In this document: positions 52,603-61,339 of the stretch, piece after piece | Layout of the letters: the number at the start of each line of letters is the position of its first letter | Numbering within the stretch: position 1 is the stretch's first letter | Assembly (NCBI GenBank): GCA_964600685.1 | Contig: CAZRKU010000006.1 | Coordinates: 1-61,603, forward strand | Direction of reading: 5' to 3' | From: TMP-24 sp964600685 | Lineage (GTDB): Bacteria; Pseudomonadota; Alphaproteobacteria; Rhodobacterales; Rhodobacteraceae | Length of the DNA: 61,603 nt | Notes under the pieces: model-generated | What the model saw: the letters and a program-made list of their open reading frames with translations, nothing else | Told to the model about the DNA's origin: nothing | The model's database searches: none | Program-made: the position numbers and the translations under genes

Positions 52603-54353
52603 TCGGGCAGACATTGACGGGTTCGCAGAAATTGCAGGAGGCGCTGGTCATCCCGGTGCCGGAGGATACGCGGCTTGTCCTTGACAGTTGCCGCCGCCTG
52701 CTCGGCCCGAATCTGTTCGGGTCCGAAACCGGCGCGGTGGGTGATGGCCTCAGCCCCGGTTTCGATCCGGTCAGGATGCTGGCCCGCTGGCAGGCGCATC
52801 TGCGCGCGCTTCTGGACGGTATCGGCCGGACGGGAACGCCGATCACCCTGCGCCCCTTCGCGGGCGGCGGCAGCATCTTCATTCCCGCGCCGGTCGACCA
52901 GCTGTTCACCGCCGCCTATCTGATCGAGGCGGCATGGTATTTCTGCGCGACCGATCTTCTCGGCCTGCCGCAGATGCTGCGGGACCAGATGGTGCGTGTC
53001 CTGAAGGGCGTGGCCGTGCTTGAGACCAATCCGAGCCTTCGCGCCGCGGTCGCCGAGGCGGCGAGGCGAGGGATCGACCACCTTCTGGATGATGACCTCC
53101 TGACCCTTGGACACGGGACAGGCGCGGCCACGTGGGGCACGGACAGCCTGCCTGCCCGCCTCCCCTGGAATGATCTGCATGACGTGCCGCTTGCCCTTGT
53201 CACCGGAACGAACGGCAAGACGACGACCACGCGCCTGATTGCCGCGATGGGCGAGGCGGCAGGCAGGGTTTCGGGCCTGTCGTCGACCGAGTTCGTCAGG
53301 GTCGGCGACGACATTCTCGACCGGGGCGACTATTCCGGCCCGGCTGGCGCGCGTTTGCTTTTGCGTGACCCCCGTCTGGAACTTGGGGTTCTCGAAGTCG
53401 CGCGGGGCGGCATCCTGCGTCGGGGGCTGCCGGTCACGCGCGCGCAGGTCGCAGTCGTCACCAACGTCGCCGCAGATCACCTGGGCCAATATGGCATCCA
53501 TACCGTGCCCGAACTGGCGCAGGTCAAGCTTGCGGTGCGCCGTGCGCTGGTGCAGGACGGGCTTCTGATCCTGAATGCGGACGATCCGCAGGTGGTGGCG
53601 GCCGCCGATGGCCTTCCCGGGCAGATCGGCTGGTTTTCCCTGAACCCCGGCTCCCCCCGGATATGTTCGGCGCGCGCCGAAAGCCGCCCCTGTGGCTGGC
53701 TTGAGGGCGGCCGGCTTGTTCTGTCCGATGGTCGCGACGTGACGGCACTGATTGCCGCGTCCGATGTGCCGCTGACCCTGGGCGGGGCTGCGCGTTACAA
53801 TATCGAGAACGCGCTGGGTGCCGCGCTGGCGGCGCGTGCCCTTGGCCTGCCCGACAACGCGATCCGGCAGGTGTTGGCCACCTTTCGCAGTGATGCCAAG
53901 GACAATCCGGGTCGGGCCAACGAGTTTTCGGTCAAGGGCGCACGGGTCTTCGTCGATTTCGCCCACAATCCCCATTCGATTGCCGCCGTGACCGCAGCGC
54001 TTGCGGCACTGCCTGCCGACCGCCGCTTCGTGCTGCTGGCCCATGCGGGCGACAGGTCAGATGCGGATATCCGTGCCCTGACCGAAGGGGCTTTCGCGCT
54101 GCGTCCCGACTATGTGGTCGCGGCCGAAATGTCGAAATATCTGCGCGGTCGCCAGCCTGGCGAAATTCCCGACCTGATCCGGCAGACGAGCGTCGAGATG
54201 GGTCTTGACCCTGGACAGGTGCTGGTGGTGGGAAGCCCCTCGGCCGGCGCGGCGGCGATCATCGAACGGCTGCGCCCCGGCGATCTGGCCCTGCTGCTGG
54301 TGCATGATGAGCGGCAGAAGATTTTCGACCTGATCGAGGCGGCACAGCGCTAA
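52599..54353 (+). CDS. Stand-alone Mur ligase paralogous to the CphA C-terminal half
   Basis: 584 residues from TTG 52599, overlapping the cphA stop by 4 bases. From about residue 195 it matches the CphA ligase half motif by motif: TGTNGKTTTTRLIAA, GLSSTEFVRV, GDYSGPAGARLLLRDP, VARGGILRRGL, DHLGQYGIHTVPELAQVK and VDFAHNPHSIAAV. It lacks the CphA ATP-grasp domain. Instead, residues 1-190 form a domain I do not recognise (FAGGGSIFIPAPVDQLFTAAYLIEA region). The P-loop is intact, so ATP-dependent ligation is likely. The context implies a cyanophycin-related role; substrate unknown. Confidence 0.82.
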   Translation: MIGQTLTGSQKLQEALVIPVPEDTRLVLDSCRRLLGPNLFGSETGAVGDGLSPGFDPVRMLARWQAHLRALLDGIGRTGTPITLRPFAGGGSIFIPAPVDQLFTAAYLIEAAWYFCATDLLGLPQMLRDQMVRVLKGVAVLETNPSLRAAVAEAARRGIDHLLDDDLLTLGHGTGAATWGTDSLPARLPWNDLHDVPLALVTGTNGKTTTTRLIAAMGEAAGRVSGLSSTEFVRVGDDILDRGDYSGPAGARLLLRDPRLELGVLEVARGGILRRGLPVTRAQVAVVTNVAADHLGQYGIHTVPELAQVKLAVRRALVQDGLLILNADDPQVVAAADGLPGQIGWFSLNPGSPRICSARAESRPCGWLEGGRLVLSDGRDVTALIAASDVPLTLGGAARYNIENALGAALAARALGLPDNAIRQVLATFRSDAKDNPGRANEFSVKGARVFVDFAHNPHSIAAVTAALAALPADRRFVLLAHAGDRSDADIRALTEGAFALRPDYVVAAEMSKYLRGRQPGEIPDLIRQTSVEMGLDPGQVLVVGSPSAGAAAIIERLRPGDLALLLVHDERQKIFDLIEAAQR

Positions 54354-54360
54354 AGGGAAA

Positions 54361-54380
54361 GGGCGGCCCGAAGGCCGCCC
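54361..54380. terminator. Bidirectional terminator between cyanophycin operon and permease
   Basis: Perfect 8-bp stem GGGCGGCC/GGCCGCCC with a CGAA tetraloop. On the minus strand it is followed by TTTCCCTTT, so it should end the permease transcript. It sits 7 bases after the plus-strand ligase stop and can also stop that transcript, although without a U-tract there. Confidence 0.7.
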
Positions 54381-54403
54381 CCGAAGTTACGTTTCCTGCG
54401 GCC

Positions 54404-55843
54404 TCAGACGTTCTGGCCAAGCTTGCCGAACCGCTCGGGGTCACGACCCGCAAGCCCGTTCGCCAGGGCGAAGCCGATGATCGCCGCGACGATCACCAGC
54501 GAGGGCAGGATCACGCCCATCGACCCGGCCGCCCCGGTCAGATCGCCGAACCTGGCGAAGATATAGACGAAAAGCGCCGCCATGATCAGCCCCGCCGCGA
54601 TCGGCAGAAGCTTGGTGGCCATCGGGCTTTCCCCCATCGCGTCCGACGCGAAGTAAGACACCACCGCGAAGGAGGTGATCGCCATCAGCCCCAGAACCCC
54701 CAATGTGCCAAGCTGCGTAAGCCAGGTGAAAAGCTGCAGCACCGGATCCATGCCCAGTATCGCGAACAGGCCGACGACGACAACGGCCAGAGCCGTCTGG
54801 ATCATCGAACCGACATGCGGGCTTTTATGCTGGTCATGGGTCACGCCGACCGACGCCGGCAGGATACCTTCGCGTCCGGCCACGTATTTGTACCGCGCAA
54901 CCCCATTGTGGAACGCGAGGACGGCGGCAAAGAGGCTGGAGACGAATAGGAAGCCCATGATCGTCGGGACCGGCCCGCCCACATAGCGGCCCGCAAGTTC
55001 GAACAGGAAGAGCGTCGGATCGGGCAGGCCACCGATCGTATCGACCAGCTTGTCGACGCCCGCGCCATTGGCCATCAGCCACGCGGTCAGCATGTAGAAG
55101 ATGCCGATCAGCAGAACCGAATAGTAGGTGGCACGCGGCACGGTCGTTTCGGGTTCGCGCGCCTCCTCCGAGTAGATCGTCGTCGCCTCGAACCCGATGA
55201 AGGCGGCAAAGCAGAAGAGGATCCCGATCGCCGGTGATCCGCTCATGATCTGGCTCCAGCTGAATGGCGCCATCGACAGGCCGGAATCGCCGCCGGCGAA
55301 CAGGATCGCCACGTCGATGATCAGGACGATCACATATTCCAGCAGCACCAGCACCATCAGGATCCTGGCCGACAGGTCGACCTGCCGGTAGCCCAGGACC
55401 GCGACGATGGCGATGCCGATGAAGGACCAGACCCACCAGGGCAGGTTGATGCCAAACTCGGCGAATGTCGCGGACGAGGCCGCGCCCAGAAGGCCGAGGA
55501 TGCCGATCTGCATCGCATTGTAGCTCAGGATTGCGACAAGTGCGGCCGCGCCGCCCAGGCGCCCGCCCAGACCGCGCGCGATCATCGCGTAAAAGCCGCC
55601 CGCGTTCGACACGTGGCGGGCCATCGCGCAATAGCCGACGGCGAAGATCAGCAAGATCACGGTCGCGATCAGGAAAGACCCGGCGATCCCCGCGCCGTTG
55701 CCCAGAAGCATGCTGATCGGCACGCCCCCCGCCACGGCGGTCAGCGGCGCGGCGGCCGAGATCACCAGAAAGGTCACGGCCCCCACACCGAGTGCATTTC
55801 TGCGCAACTGGTTTGATCCAGCCGTCAGGTTCTTGTCTGTCAT
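54404..55843 (-). CDS. APC family amino-acid permease
   Basis: 479 residues from ATG 55843 with GGGAGG five bases upstream. About 12 membrane helices. The first helix region VGAVTFLVISAAAPLTAVAGGVP and GFYAMIARGLGGRLGGAAALV fit the APC superfamily; AAFIGFEATTIYSEEAREPETTVPRA (read as two pieces) is the usual helix 6 loop. A proton- or sodium-coupled amino-acid importer is likely. Divergent from hmgA and convergent with the cyanophycin genes, so aromatic amino acids or arginine are plausible substrates, but unproven. Confidence 0.85.
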   Translation of the reverse strand: MTDKNLTAGSNQLRRNALGVGAVTFLVISAAAPLTAVAGGVPISMLLGNGAGIAGSFLIATVILLIFAVGYCAMARHVSNAGGFYAMIARGLGGRLGGAAALVAILSYNAMQIGILGLLGAASSATFAEFGINLPWWVWSFIGIAIVAVLGYRQVDLSARILMVLVLLEYVIVLIIDVAILFAGGDSGLSMAPFSWSQIMSGSPAIGILFCFAAFIGFEATTIYSEEAREPETTVPRATYYSVLLIGIFYMLTAWLMANGAGVDKLVDTIGGLPDPTLFLFELAGRYVGGPVPTIMGFLFVSSLFAAVLAFHNGVARYKYVAGREGILPASVGVTHDQHKSPHVGSMIQTALAVVVVGLFAILGMDPVLQLFTWLTQLGTLGVLGLMAITSFAVVSYFASDAMGESPMATKLLPIAAGLIMAALFVYIFARFGDLTGAAGSMGVILPSLVIVAAIIGFALANGLAGRDPERFGKLGQNV

Positions 55844-55868
55844 CGCGCCCTCCCTGCTGACAGTCGAC

Positions 55869-55885
55869 GGTTCATTATTTGAACC
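55869..55885. promoter_or_regulatory. Palindromic operator over the permease -10 box
   Basis: Perfect inverted repeat GGTTCA-TTATT-TGAACC, 17 bases. It covers the permease -10 hexamer, so a bound protein would block transcription. Confidence 0.55.
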
Positions 55886-55902
55886 ATTGGTGCTAATTTC
55901 AA
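55874..55902 (-). promoter_or_regulatory. Sigma-70 promoter of the APC permease
   Basis: Minus strand TTGAAA (55902-55897), exact 17-base spacer, AATAAT (55879-55874), 30 bases before the ATG. One of the best promoter matches in the window. Confidence 0.6.
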
Positions 55903-55970
55903 CACGACAGTCTTTCAGGAGCCTAAACCTGTCAAGTTTTTTCCGCAGCCAGATCCGGCGGAGAAGGCGG

Positions 55971-56000
55971 TTGACATCATTGCAAATGCAACGATATAGA
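55971..56000 (+). promoter_or_regulatory. Sigma-70 promoter of hmgA
   Basis: TTGACA (55971-55976), 18-base spacer, TATAGA (55995-56000), 38 bases before the hmgA ATG. The -35 is perfect. Confidence 0.65.
55976..55995. promoter_or_regulatory. Palindromic operator inside the hmgA promoter spacer
   Basis: A 20-base palindrome with 8 of 10 pairs matching, built on the core TTGCA-AA-TGCAA, fills the gap between -35 and -10. Such placement is typical of a repressor site, for example for a MarR or IclR-type regulator of homogentisate genes. No such regulator is encoded in this window. Confidence 0.55.
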
Positions 56001-56038
56001 ATGATTACCGACCTGTTCCTGCCGAAAGGAATCGACCG

Positions 56039-57400
56039 ATGACCAATCATGCTTTGCCCAAGGGAATGATCCGCGCCGCGACGCCGGTTGGAACCCACGA
56101 ACATTACATGCCGGGCTTTGGCAATGATTTCGAGACCGAGGCCCTGCCCGGTGCCCTGCCACAGGGAATGAATTCGCCCCAGAAGTGCAACTACGGCCTT
56201 TATGGCGAACAGCTGTCCGGCACGGCCTTCACCGCGCCCAGCCATCAGAACGAACGCACCTGGTGCTATCGCATCCGCCCCTCGGTCAAGCACACCCACA
56301 GGTTCGAGAAGATCGGCCTGCCCTATTGGAAATCCGCCCCGAACATCGACCCGGATGTGATCAGCCTTGGCCAGTATCGCTGGGATCCCGTGGCCCATTC
56401 GGGCGAAAAACTCACCTGGCTGAGCGGAATGCGCACCATGACCACAGCGGGCGACGTCAATACCCAGGTCGGCATGGCCAGCCACATCTACCTCGTCACC
56501 CAGTCGATGCGGGACGAGTATTTCTTTTCGGCCGACAGCGAACTCTTGATCGTGCCGCAGGAAGGCCGCCTCCGCTTCTGCACGGAACTTGGCATCATCG
56601 ACCTTGAGCCGCAGGAAATCGCCATCATCCCGCGCGGGCTGGTCTATCGGGTCGAGGTTCTGGACGGCCCCTGCCGGGGCTTCGTCTGCGAGAACTACGG
56701 CCAGAAGTTCCAACTGCCCGGCCGCGGACCCATCGGGGCGAACTGCATGGCCAACCGCCGCGACTTCAAGACCCCGGTGGCGGCCTACGAGGACCGCGAG
56801 GCGCCTTCGACCGTCACGGTGAAATGGTGCGGCCAGTTCCACCGCACCGGGATCGGCCACAGCCCGCTTGATGTGGTGGCCTGGCATGGCAATTATTGCC
56901 CGGTGAAGTATGATCTGAAAACCTACTGCCCGGTCGGGGCGATCCTGTTCGACCACCCCGACCCGTCGATCTTCACCGTCCTGACCGCGCCGTCGGGCGT
57001 CGAGGGCACCGCGAACATCGACTTTGTCCTGTTCCGCGAACGCTGGCTGGTGGCGGAGGATACCTTCCGCCCGCCATGGTATCACAAGAACATCATGTCC
57101 GAGCTCATGGGCAACATCTACGGCGTCTACGACGCCAAGCCCAAGGGCTTCGTCCCCGGCGGCATGAGCCTGCACAACATGATGCTGCCGCACGGACCCG
57201 ACAGACAGGCCTTCGAGGGCGCGTCGAACGCGGTGCTGAAGCCCGAGAAGCTCGACGAGACCATGCAGTTCATGTTCGAGACCCGCTTCCCGCAGCATCT
57301 GACCGAATTCGCGGCGCGCGAGGCGCCGCTACAGGACGATTACATCGACTGCTGGAAGTCGCTCGACCGCAAGTTCGACGGCACGCCGGGGGTGAAATGA
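56039..57400 (+). CDS. hmgA: Homogentisate 1,2-dioxygenase
   Basis: 453 residues from ATG 56039 with AAAGGA upstream. Fe(II) ring-cleaving enzyme converting homogentisate to maleylacetoacetate. Seen: YMPGFGNDFETEALPGALP and GLYGEQLSGTAFT near the start, then the iron ligands in WYHKNIMSELMG (His and Glu) and SLHNMMLPHGPD (His). First gene of the catabolic run. Maleylacetoacetate isomerase (maiA) is not seen and may lie beyond the contig end. Confidence 0.96.
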   Translation: MTNHALPKGMIRAATPVGTHEHYMPGFGNDFETEALPGALPQGMNSPQKCNYGLYGEQLSGTAFTAPSHQNERTWCYRIRPSVKHTHRFEKIGLPYWKSAPNIDPDVISLGQYRWDPVAHSGEKLTWLSGMRTMTTAGDVNTQVGMASHIYLVTQSMRDEYFFSADSELLIVPQEGRLRFCTELGIIDLEPQEIAIIPRGLVYRVEVLDGPCRGFVCENYGQKFQLPGRGPIGANCMANRRDFKTPVAAYEDREAPSTVTVKWCGQFHRTGIGHSPLDVVAWHGNYCPVKYDLKTYCPVGAILFDHPDPSIFTVLTAPSGVEGTANIDFVLFRERWLVAEDTFRPPWYHKNIMSELMGNIYGVYDAKPKGFVPGGMSLHNMMLPHGPDRQAFEGASNAVLKPEKLDETMQFMFETRFPQHLTEFAAREAPLQDDYIDCWKSLDRKFDGTPGVK

Positions 57401-57403
57401 GGA

Positions 57404-57450
57404 TGGGGGCGCCGCCCCCATTCCCCCGGGATATTTGAGCCAGAATGAAA
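57404..57450 (+). repeat. Intergenic hairpin repeat, copy B
   Basis: Seven-pair stem TGGGGGC/GCCCCCA with a 3-base loop (57404-57420), then TTCCCCCGGGATATTTGAG and CAGAATGAAAG. Same layout as copies at 34741-34789 and 59702-59752. It sits between hmgA and fahA and ends exactly at the fahA ribosome site. Confidence 0.6.
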
Positions 57451-57460
57451 GAGGAACGCG

Positions 57461-58729
57461 ATGCCGCTTGAACGGTCATGGGTCGAGAGCGCGAATGCGC
57501 CCGCGAGTGATTTTCCGCTGAACAACCTGCCCTGCGGCGTATTCTCCGTGCGCGAAGACGAGCCGCGCTGCGGCGTCGCGATTGGTGACATGATTCTGGA
57601 CGTGAGCGGACTTGAGGAAGCCGGCATCCTGAAGGTCGCCGAAGACCCGGTCTTCGATGTCCCGTTCTGGAACGAGTTCATGGAACTGGGTCCGGAAGCC
57701 TGGTCATCGCTGCGCGCGGCACTGACCGACCTGCTGCGGGAAGGGACAGGCCACAGGGCGGAGGTTGAGCCATTCCTGGTGGCGCAGGCCGATGCGCAAC
57801 TCTATCTGCCCTTCCTCGTCGCGGAATATACCGATTTCTACGCAGGCCGGCATCACGCCTTCAACGTGGGCACCATGTTCCGCGGGCCGGAGAATGCCCT
57901 GCCGCCGAACTGGTTGCATATCCCGATCGGCTATAACGGGCGCGCGTCGTCGGTCGTCGTTTCCGGCACCGAGGTGCGCCGCCCCTGGGGACAGGTGAAG
58001 GCGCCCGATGCCGAAGCACCGGTCTTTGCGCCCTCGAAGCGGTTCGACATCGAGCTGGAGATGGGCGCAATCATAGGGCAGGCGTCTCAGCCCGGTTATC
58101 CGGTGACAGTCGAGGAAGCCGATCAGATGATCTTCGGTTATGTCCTGCTGAACGACTGGTCGGCGCGCGACATTCAGGCCTGGGAATATCAACCGCTCGG
58201 CCCCTTCCAGTCCAAGGCCACGGCCACGACCATCAGCCCCTGGATCGTGACGCGCGCCGCACTGGAACCGTTCCGGACCCCGACGCCCGCCCGCGAAAAG
58301 CCGCTTTTGCCCCATCTGACCGAACCGCGGCCCATGCTCTATGACATCGTGCTGGAAGTCGGTCTGACGCCGGACGGCGGGCGTGAAACGGTGATTGCGC
58401 GCACCAACTACCGCGAGATGTATTATTCGGCGGCCCAGCAACTCGCCCATCACACGACCTCAGGTTGTGCCATGAATGTCGGTGACCTGCTGGGGTCCGG
58501 CACGATCTCCGGCCCGACGAAGGACAGCCGGGGCAGTCTTCTGGAACTGTCGTGGGGGGGCAAGGAGCCCTTTGCGATCGACGGTGGCCGCCGCAGTTTC
58601 ATCGAGGACAATGATACGCTGATCCTCAGGGGCCATGCACAGGGCGCGGGCTACCGGATCGGCTTTGGCGAATGCCGGGGCAAGGTGATCCCGGCGCTCG
58701 CCGACCCTTACGCGCGAAAGGATCAATGA
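57461..58729 (+). CDS. fahA: Fumarylacetoacetase
   Basis: 422 residues from ATG 57461 with GAGGA upstream. Last step of tyrosine/homogentisate degradation, giving fumarate and acetoacetate. The catalytic region YTDFYAGRHHAFNVGTMFRG, the metal-binding DIELEMGAIIG, LLNDWSARDIQAWEYQPLGP and LLGSGTISGP are all diagnostic. Separated from hmgA by 60 bases containing a repeat element; its stop overlaps the next start. Confidence 0.96.
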   Translation: MPLERSWVESANAPASDFPLNNLPCGVFSVREDEPRCGVAIGDMILDVSGLEEAGILKVAEDPVFDVPFWNEFMELGPEAWSSLRAALTDLLREGTGHRAEVEPFLVAQADAQLYLPFLVAEYTDFYAGRHHAFNVGTMFRGPENALPPNWLHIPIGYNGRASSVVVSGTEVRRPWGQVKAPDAEAPVFAPSKRFDIELEMGAIIGQASQPGYPVTVEEADQMIFGYVLLNDWSARDIQAWEYQPLGPFQSKATATTISPWIVTRAALEPFRTPTPAREKPLLPHLTEPRPMLYDIVLEVGLTPDGGRETVIARTNYREMYYSAAQQLAHHTTSGCAMNVGDLLGSGTISGPTKDSRGSLLELSWGGKEPFAIDGGRRSFIEDNDTLILRGHAQGAGYRIGFGECRGKVIPALADPYARKDQ

Positions 58730-59679
58730 TGACCAGGACCTTTGCCTCTCAGGGCGATCTGAGCGAAAAGAAGACCTCGTTCACCAAGGTGGGCGACGGG
58801 CTCTATGCCTTCACCGCCGAGGGCGACCCCAACACCGGCGTCATCATCGGCGACGACAGCGTGATGGTGGTCGAGGCGCAGGCAACGCCGCGGCTTGCGC
58901 GCAAGGTCATCGACTGTATCCGCGGCGTGACCGACAAGCCGATCAGCCACCTGGTTCTGACCCACTACCATGCGGTGCGGGTGCTCGGGGCGTCGGCCTA
59001 TGGTGCGAGGGAAATCATCATGTCGGACATTGCGCGCGGCATGGTCGGGGAGCGCGGGGCCGAGGACTGGGCGTCGGAGTTTGGCCGCTTCCCGAGACTC
59101 TTTCAGGGCCACGAGGAAATCCCCGGCCTGACCTGGCCGACCACGACGTTCAGCGATGCGATGACCGTCTATCTGGGCGGACGCAAGGTCGAGATCATGC
59201 ATCTGGGCCGCGCCCATACGGCGGGCGACGCGGTGGTCTGGGTGCCGGACGCCGAAGTGATGTTCACCGGAGATATCGTCGAATATCACTCCGCCTGCTA
59301 CTGCGGCGACGGCCATTTCGCCGACTGGACCGACACTTTGGCCAATATCGCGGCCTTCGATCCCGTTGCCATCGCGCCGGGCCGGGGCGATGCGCTGATG
59401 GGGCGCGAGATGGTGGCGAAGGCCATCGCCGCGACCGCGGATTTCGTCGAGAGCACCTATCGCCCGGTGGCGAAGGTCGCCGCACGCGGCGGCAGCCTGA
59501 AAGAGGCCTGGGACGCCGTCCGCGCCGAATGCGACCCGAAGTTCAGGGATTTCGCCATCTACGAACATTGCCTGCCCTTCAACGTCGCCCGTGCCTATGA
59601 CGAAGCGCGCGGCATCGACCATCCCCGCATCTGGACTGCAGAGCGTGACCGCGAGATGTGGGCGGCATTGCAGGGCTAG
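58726..59679 (+). CDS. Metallo-beta-lactamase-fold hydrolase with a reduced metal site
   Basis: 317 residues from ATG 58726, with ATG 58729 equally possible (AAAGG upstream), overlapping the fahA stop. The fold is clear: TPRLARKVIDCI, HLVLTHYHAVRVLGASA, HLGRAHTAGDAVVW and MFTGDIVEY. Of the usual ligands, His80, His82, His164 and bridging Asp183 are present. The second-site ligands are gone: the Asp-His after HxH is Val84-Arg85, and the final His of GHG is Arg220. No signal peptide. Substrate unknown; operon position suggests a hydrolytic step or repair function in aromatic catabolism. Confidence 0.85.
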   Translation: MMTRTFASQGDLSEKKTSFTKVGDGLYAFTAEGDPNTGVIIGDDSVMVVEAQATPRLARKVIDCIRGVTDKPISHLVLTHYHAVRVLGASAYGAREIIMSDIARGMVGERGAEDWASEFGRFPRLFQGHEEIPGLTWPTTTFSDAMTVYLGGRKVEIMHLGRAHTAGDAVVWVPDAEVMFTGDIVEYHSACYCGDGHFADWTDTLANIAAFDPVAIAPGRGDALMGREMVAKAIAATADFVESTYRPVAKVAARGGSLKEAWDAVRAECDPKFRDFAIYEHCLPFNVARAYDEARGIDHPRIWTAERDREMWAALQG

Positions 59680-59701
59680 GCCCGTGCCGCTCCGTTTTTG
59701 C

Positions 59702-59752
59702 ATTTTCTGTCCGAAAATATCCCACGGGGGTCCGGGGGTGTGAAACCCCCGG
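59702..59752 (-). repeat. Intergenic hairpin repeat, copy C (inverted)
   Basis: On the minus strand, an 8-bp stem CCGGGGGT/ACCCCCGG with a 5-base loop is followed by ACCCCCGTGGGATATTTTC and a second stem ATTTTC/GAAAAT (59702-59718). It has the same order of parts as copies A and B but the opposite orientation, between the MBL and monooxygenase genes. Confidence 0.55.
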
Positions 59753-59785
59753 CCGCATCCGCCCGCACAGTCAGGGAAATGCCCT

Positions 59786-61339
59786 ATGCCATATGACTAC
59801 AAACCCTACCCCTATGCTGCCCCACCCGGTCTGACCGCACCTGAGCCGCGCCACAAGGTGCTGATCGTCGGCGCGGGGCCGATCGGTCTGGCGGCGGCGA
59901 TCGAGCTCGACAATCACGGTGTCACCTCGGTCGTGGTTGACGACAACAACGTCGTCTCGGTTGGCTCGCGCGCCATCTGCTGGTCGAAACGCTCTCTGGA
60001 AATCCTGGACCGCCTGGGGAATGTGGGCCGGCGGTCGGTCGCGAAGGGCGTGACCTGGAAGGTCGGGCGCACCCATCACCGCGAAGCCGAGGTCTATAAT
60101 TTCGACCTTCTGCCCGAGGCGGGCCACAAGATGCCGGCTTTCGTGAACCTTCAGCAATATTACGTCGAGGAGTTTCTGGTCGAGGAGGCTTTGCGCCGCC
60201 CGGGGATCGAGATCCGTTTCAAGAACAAGGTGACCGGGATCGCGCCGCACCCCGATCATGTGGTGGCTACGGTCGAGACGCCGGATGGTGCATACCGGCT
60301 GCAAGCCGACTGGCTGATCGCTTGTGACGGGGCGAAAAGCCCGATCCGGGGAATGATGGATCTCGATTTCGCGGGCGAACTCTTCGAGGAGCGGTTCCTG
60401 ATCGCCGATATCGAGATGAAGGCCGATTTTCCCCCGGAACGCTGGTTCTGGTTCGAACCGGCCTTTCACCCAGGCCAGTCGGCGTTGCTGCACAAGCAGC
60501 CCGACGATATCTACCGGATCGACCTGCAACTGGGCTGGGACACCGATCCCGAGGTCGAGAAGAAATCCGAAAACATCATTCCCCGCCTCCGCAAGGTGGT
60601 GGGTGAGCGGGAGTTCCGTCTGGACTGGTCATCGATCTACACGTTCCAGTGCCGCCGGCTGGAGAAGTTCGTGCACGGAAGGGTGATCTTCGCCGGCGAC
60701 AGCGCCCATGTGGTCAGTCCCTTCGGCGCGCGTGGCGGCAATGGCGGCCTGCAGGATGTGGATGCGCTGGGCTGGCGTCTGGCGGCGATCGTGCAGGGCC
60801 GTGCGGGCGAGGGGGCGCTCGCCGCCTATGACCGGGAAAGGGTGCACGGGGCCGACGAGAACATCCTCAATTCCAGCCGCACCACGCGGTTCATGACGCC
60901 TGCCGACGGGGTGGAGCGGTTGTTCCGCGATCAGGTGTTGCGGCTGGCCGGTCAGACATCCTTCGCACGGGCACTGGTCAATTCCGGGCGGCTGTCGGTG
61001 CCGTGTGTCTATCCTTCGCAGGGCCATGACGATACCCGGATGCCAGAGGGTGCGCGCCCGGGCGCGGTTGCCCCCGACGCACCGCAGGGACAGGGCTGGC
61101 TTCTCGAAGCGCTGGGGCGGGAGCCGGTGCTTTTGTGCCTGAATGCCGCTGCGCCGCGGGATGTCGAAGCGAAGGTCGTCGTGGCCGAGGTCAACGACCT
61201 TGTCCGCGCCCGCTATCTGGGGCAGGCGGCGTCGGGCCTTTACCTGATCCGCCCCGATCAGATCGTCGCCGCACGCTGGACGGAGGCAGAGGCGGCCACC
61301 ATCAACGCCGCGCTTGCGGACCTGTGGGAGGGCCGGTGA
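59786..61339 (+). CDS. FAD-dependent aromatic monooxygenase (PheA/MhpA type)
   Basis: 517 residues from ATG 59786. Class A flavoprotein hydroxylase: dinucleotide motif VLIVGAGPIGLAAAIEL near residue 29, DWLIACDGAKSPIRGMM (the DG motif), and VIFAGDSAHVVSPFGARGGNGGLQD (split) near 305-330, then GWRLAAIVQGRAGEGAL. The C-terminal 100 residues form a thioredoxin-like domain as in MhpA. It would hydroxylate an aromatic acid. Next to hmgA-fahA, a good candidate is 3-hydroxyphenylacetate 6-hydroxylase or a related step yielding homogentisate or a side substrate. Confidence 0.85.
   Translation: MPYDYKPYPYAAPPGLTAPEPRHKVLIVGAGPIGLAAAIELDNHGVTSVVVDDNNVVSVGSRAICWSKRSLEILDRLGNVGRRSVAKGVTWKVGRTHHREAEVYNFDLLPEAGHKMPAFVNLQQYYVEEFLVEEALRRPGIEIRFKNKVTGIAPHPDHVVATVETPDGAYRLQADWLIACDGAKSPIRGMMDLDFAGELFEERFLIADIEMKADFPPERWFWFEPAFHPGQSALLHKQPDDIYRIDLQLGWDTDPEVEKKSENIIPRLRKVVGEREFRLDWSSIYTFQCRRLEKFVHGRVIFAGDSAHVVSPFGARGGNGGLQDVDALGWRLAAIVQGRAGEGALAAYDRERVHGADENILNSSRTTRFMTPADGVERLFRDQVLRLAGQTSFARALVNSGRLSVPCVYPSQGHDDTRMPEGARPGAVAPDAPQGQGWLLEALGREPVLLCLNAAAPRDVEAKVVVAEVNDLVRARYLGQAASGLYLIRPDQIVAARWTEAEAATINAALADLWEGR

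Noticed and set aside
49648..52614. 988-codon open frame on the minus strand opposite cphA
   Set aside because: It is a codon-bias shadow of cphA: His/Gly/Arg-rich with no domain, and cphA on the plus strand has full conserved motifs.
54404..57298. 964-codon frame fusing the permease to sequence antisense to hmgA
   Set aside because: Only the permease part from ATG 55843, with its ribosome site, is protein-like. The rest is the complement of hmgA.
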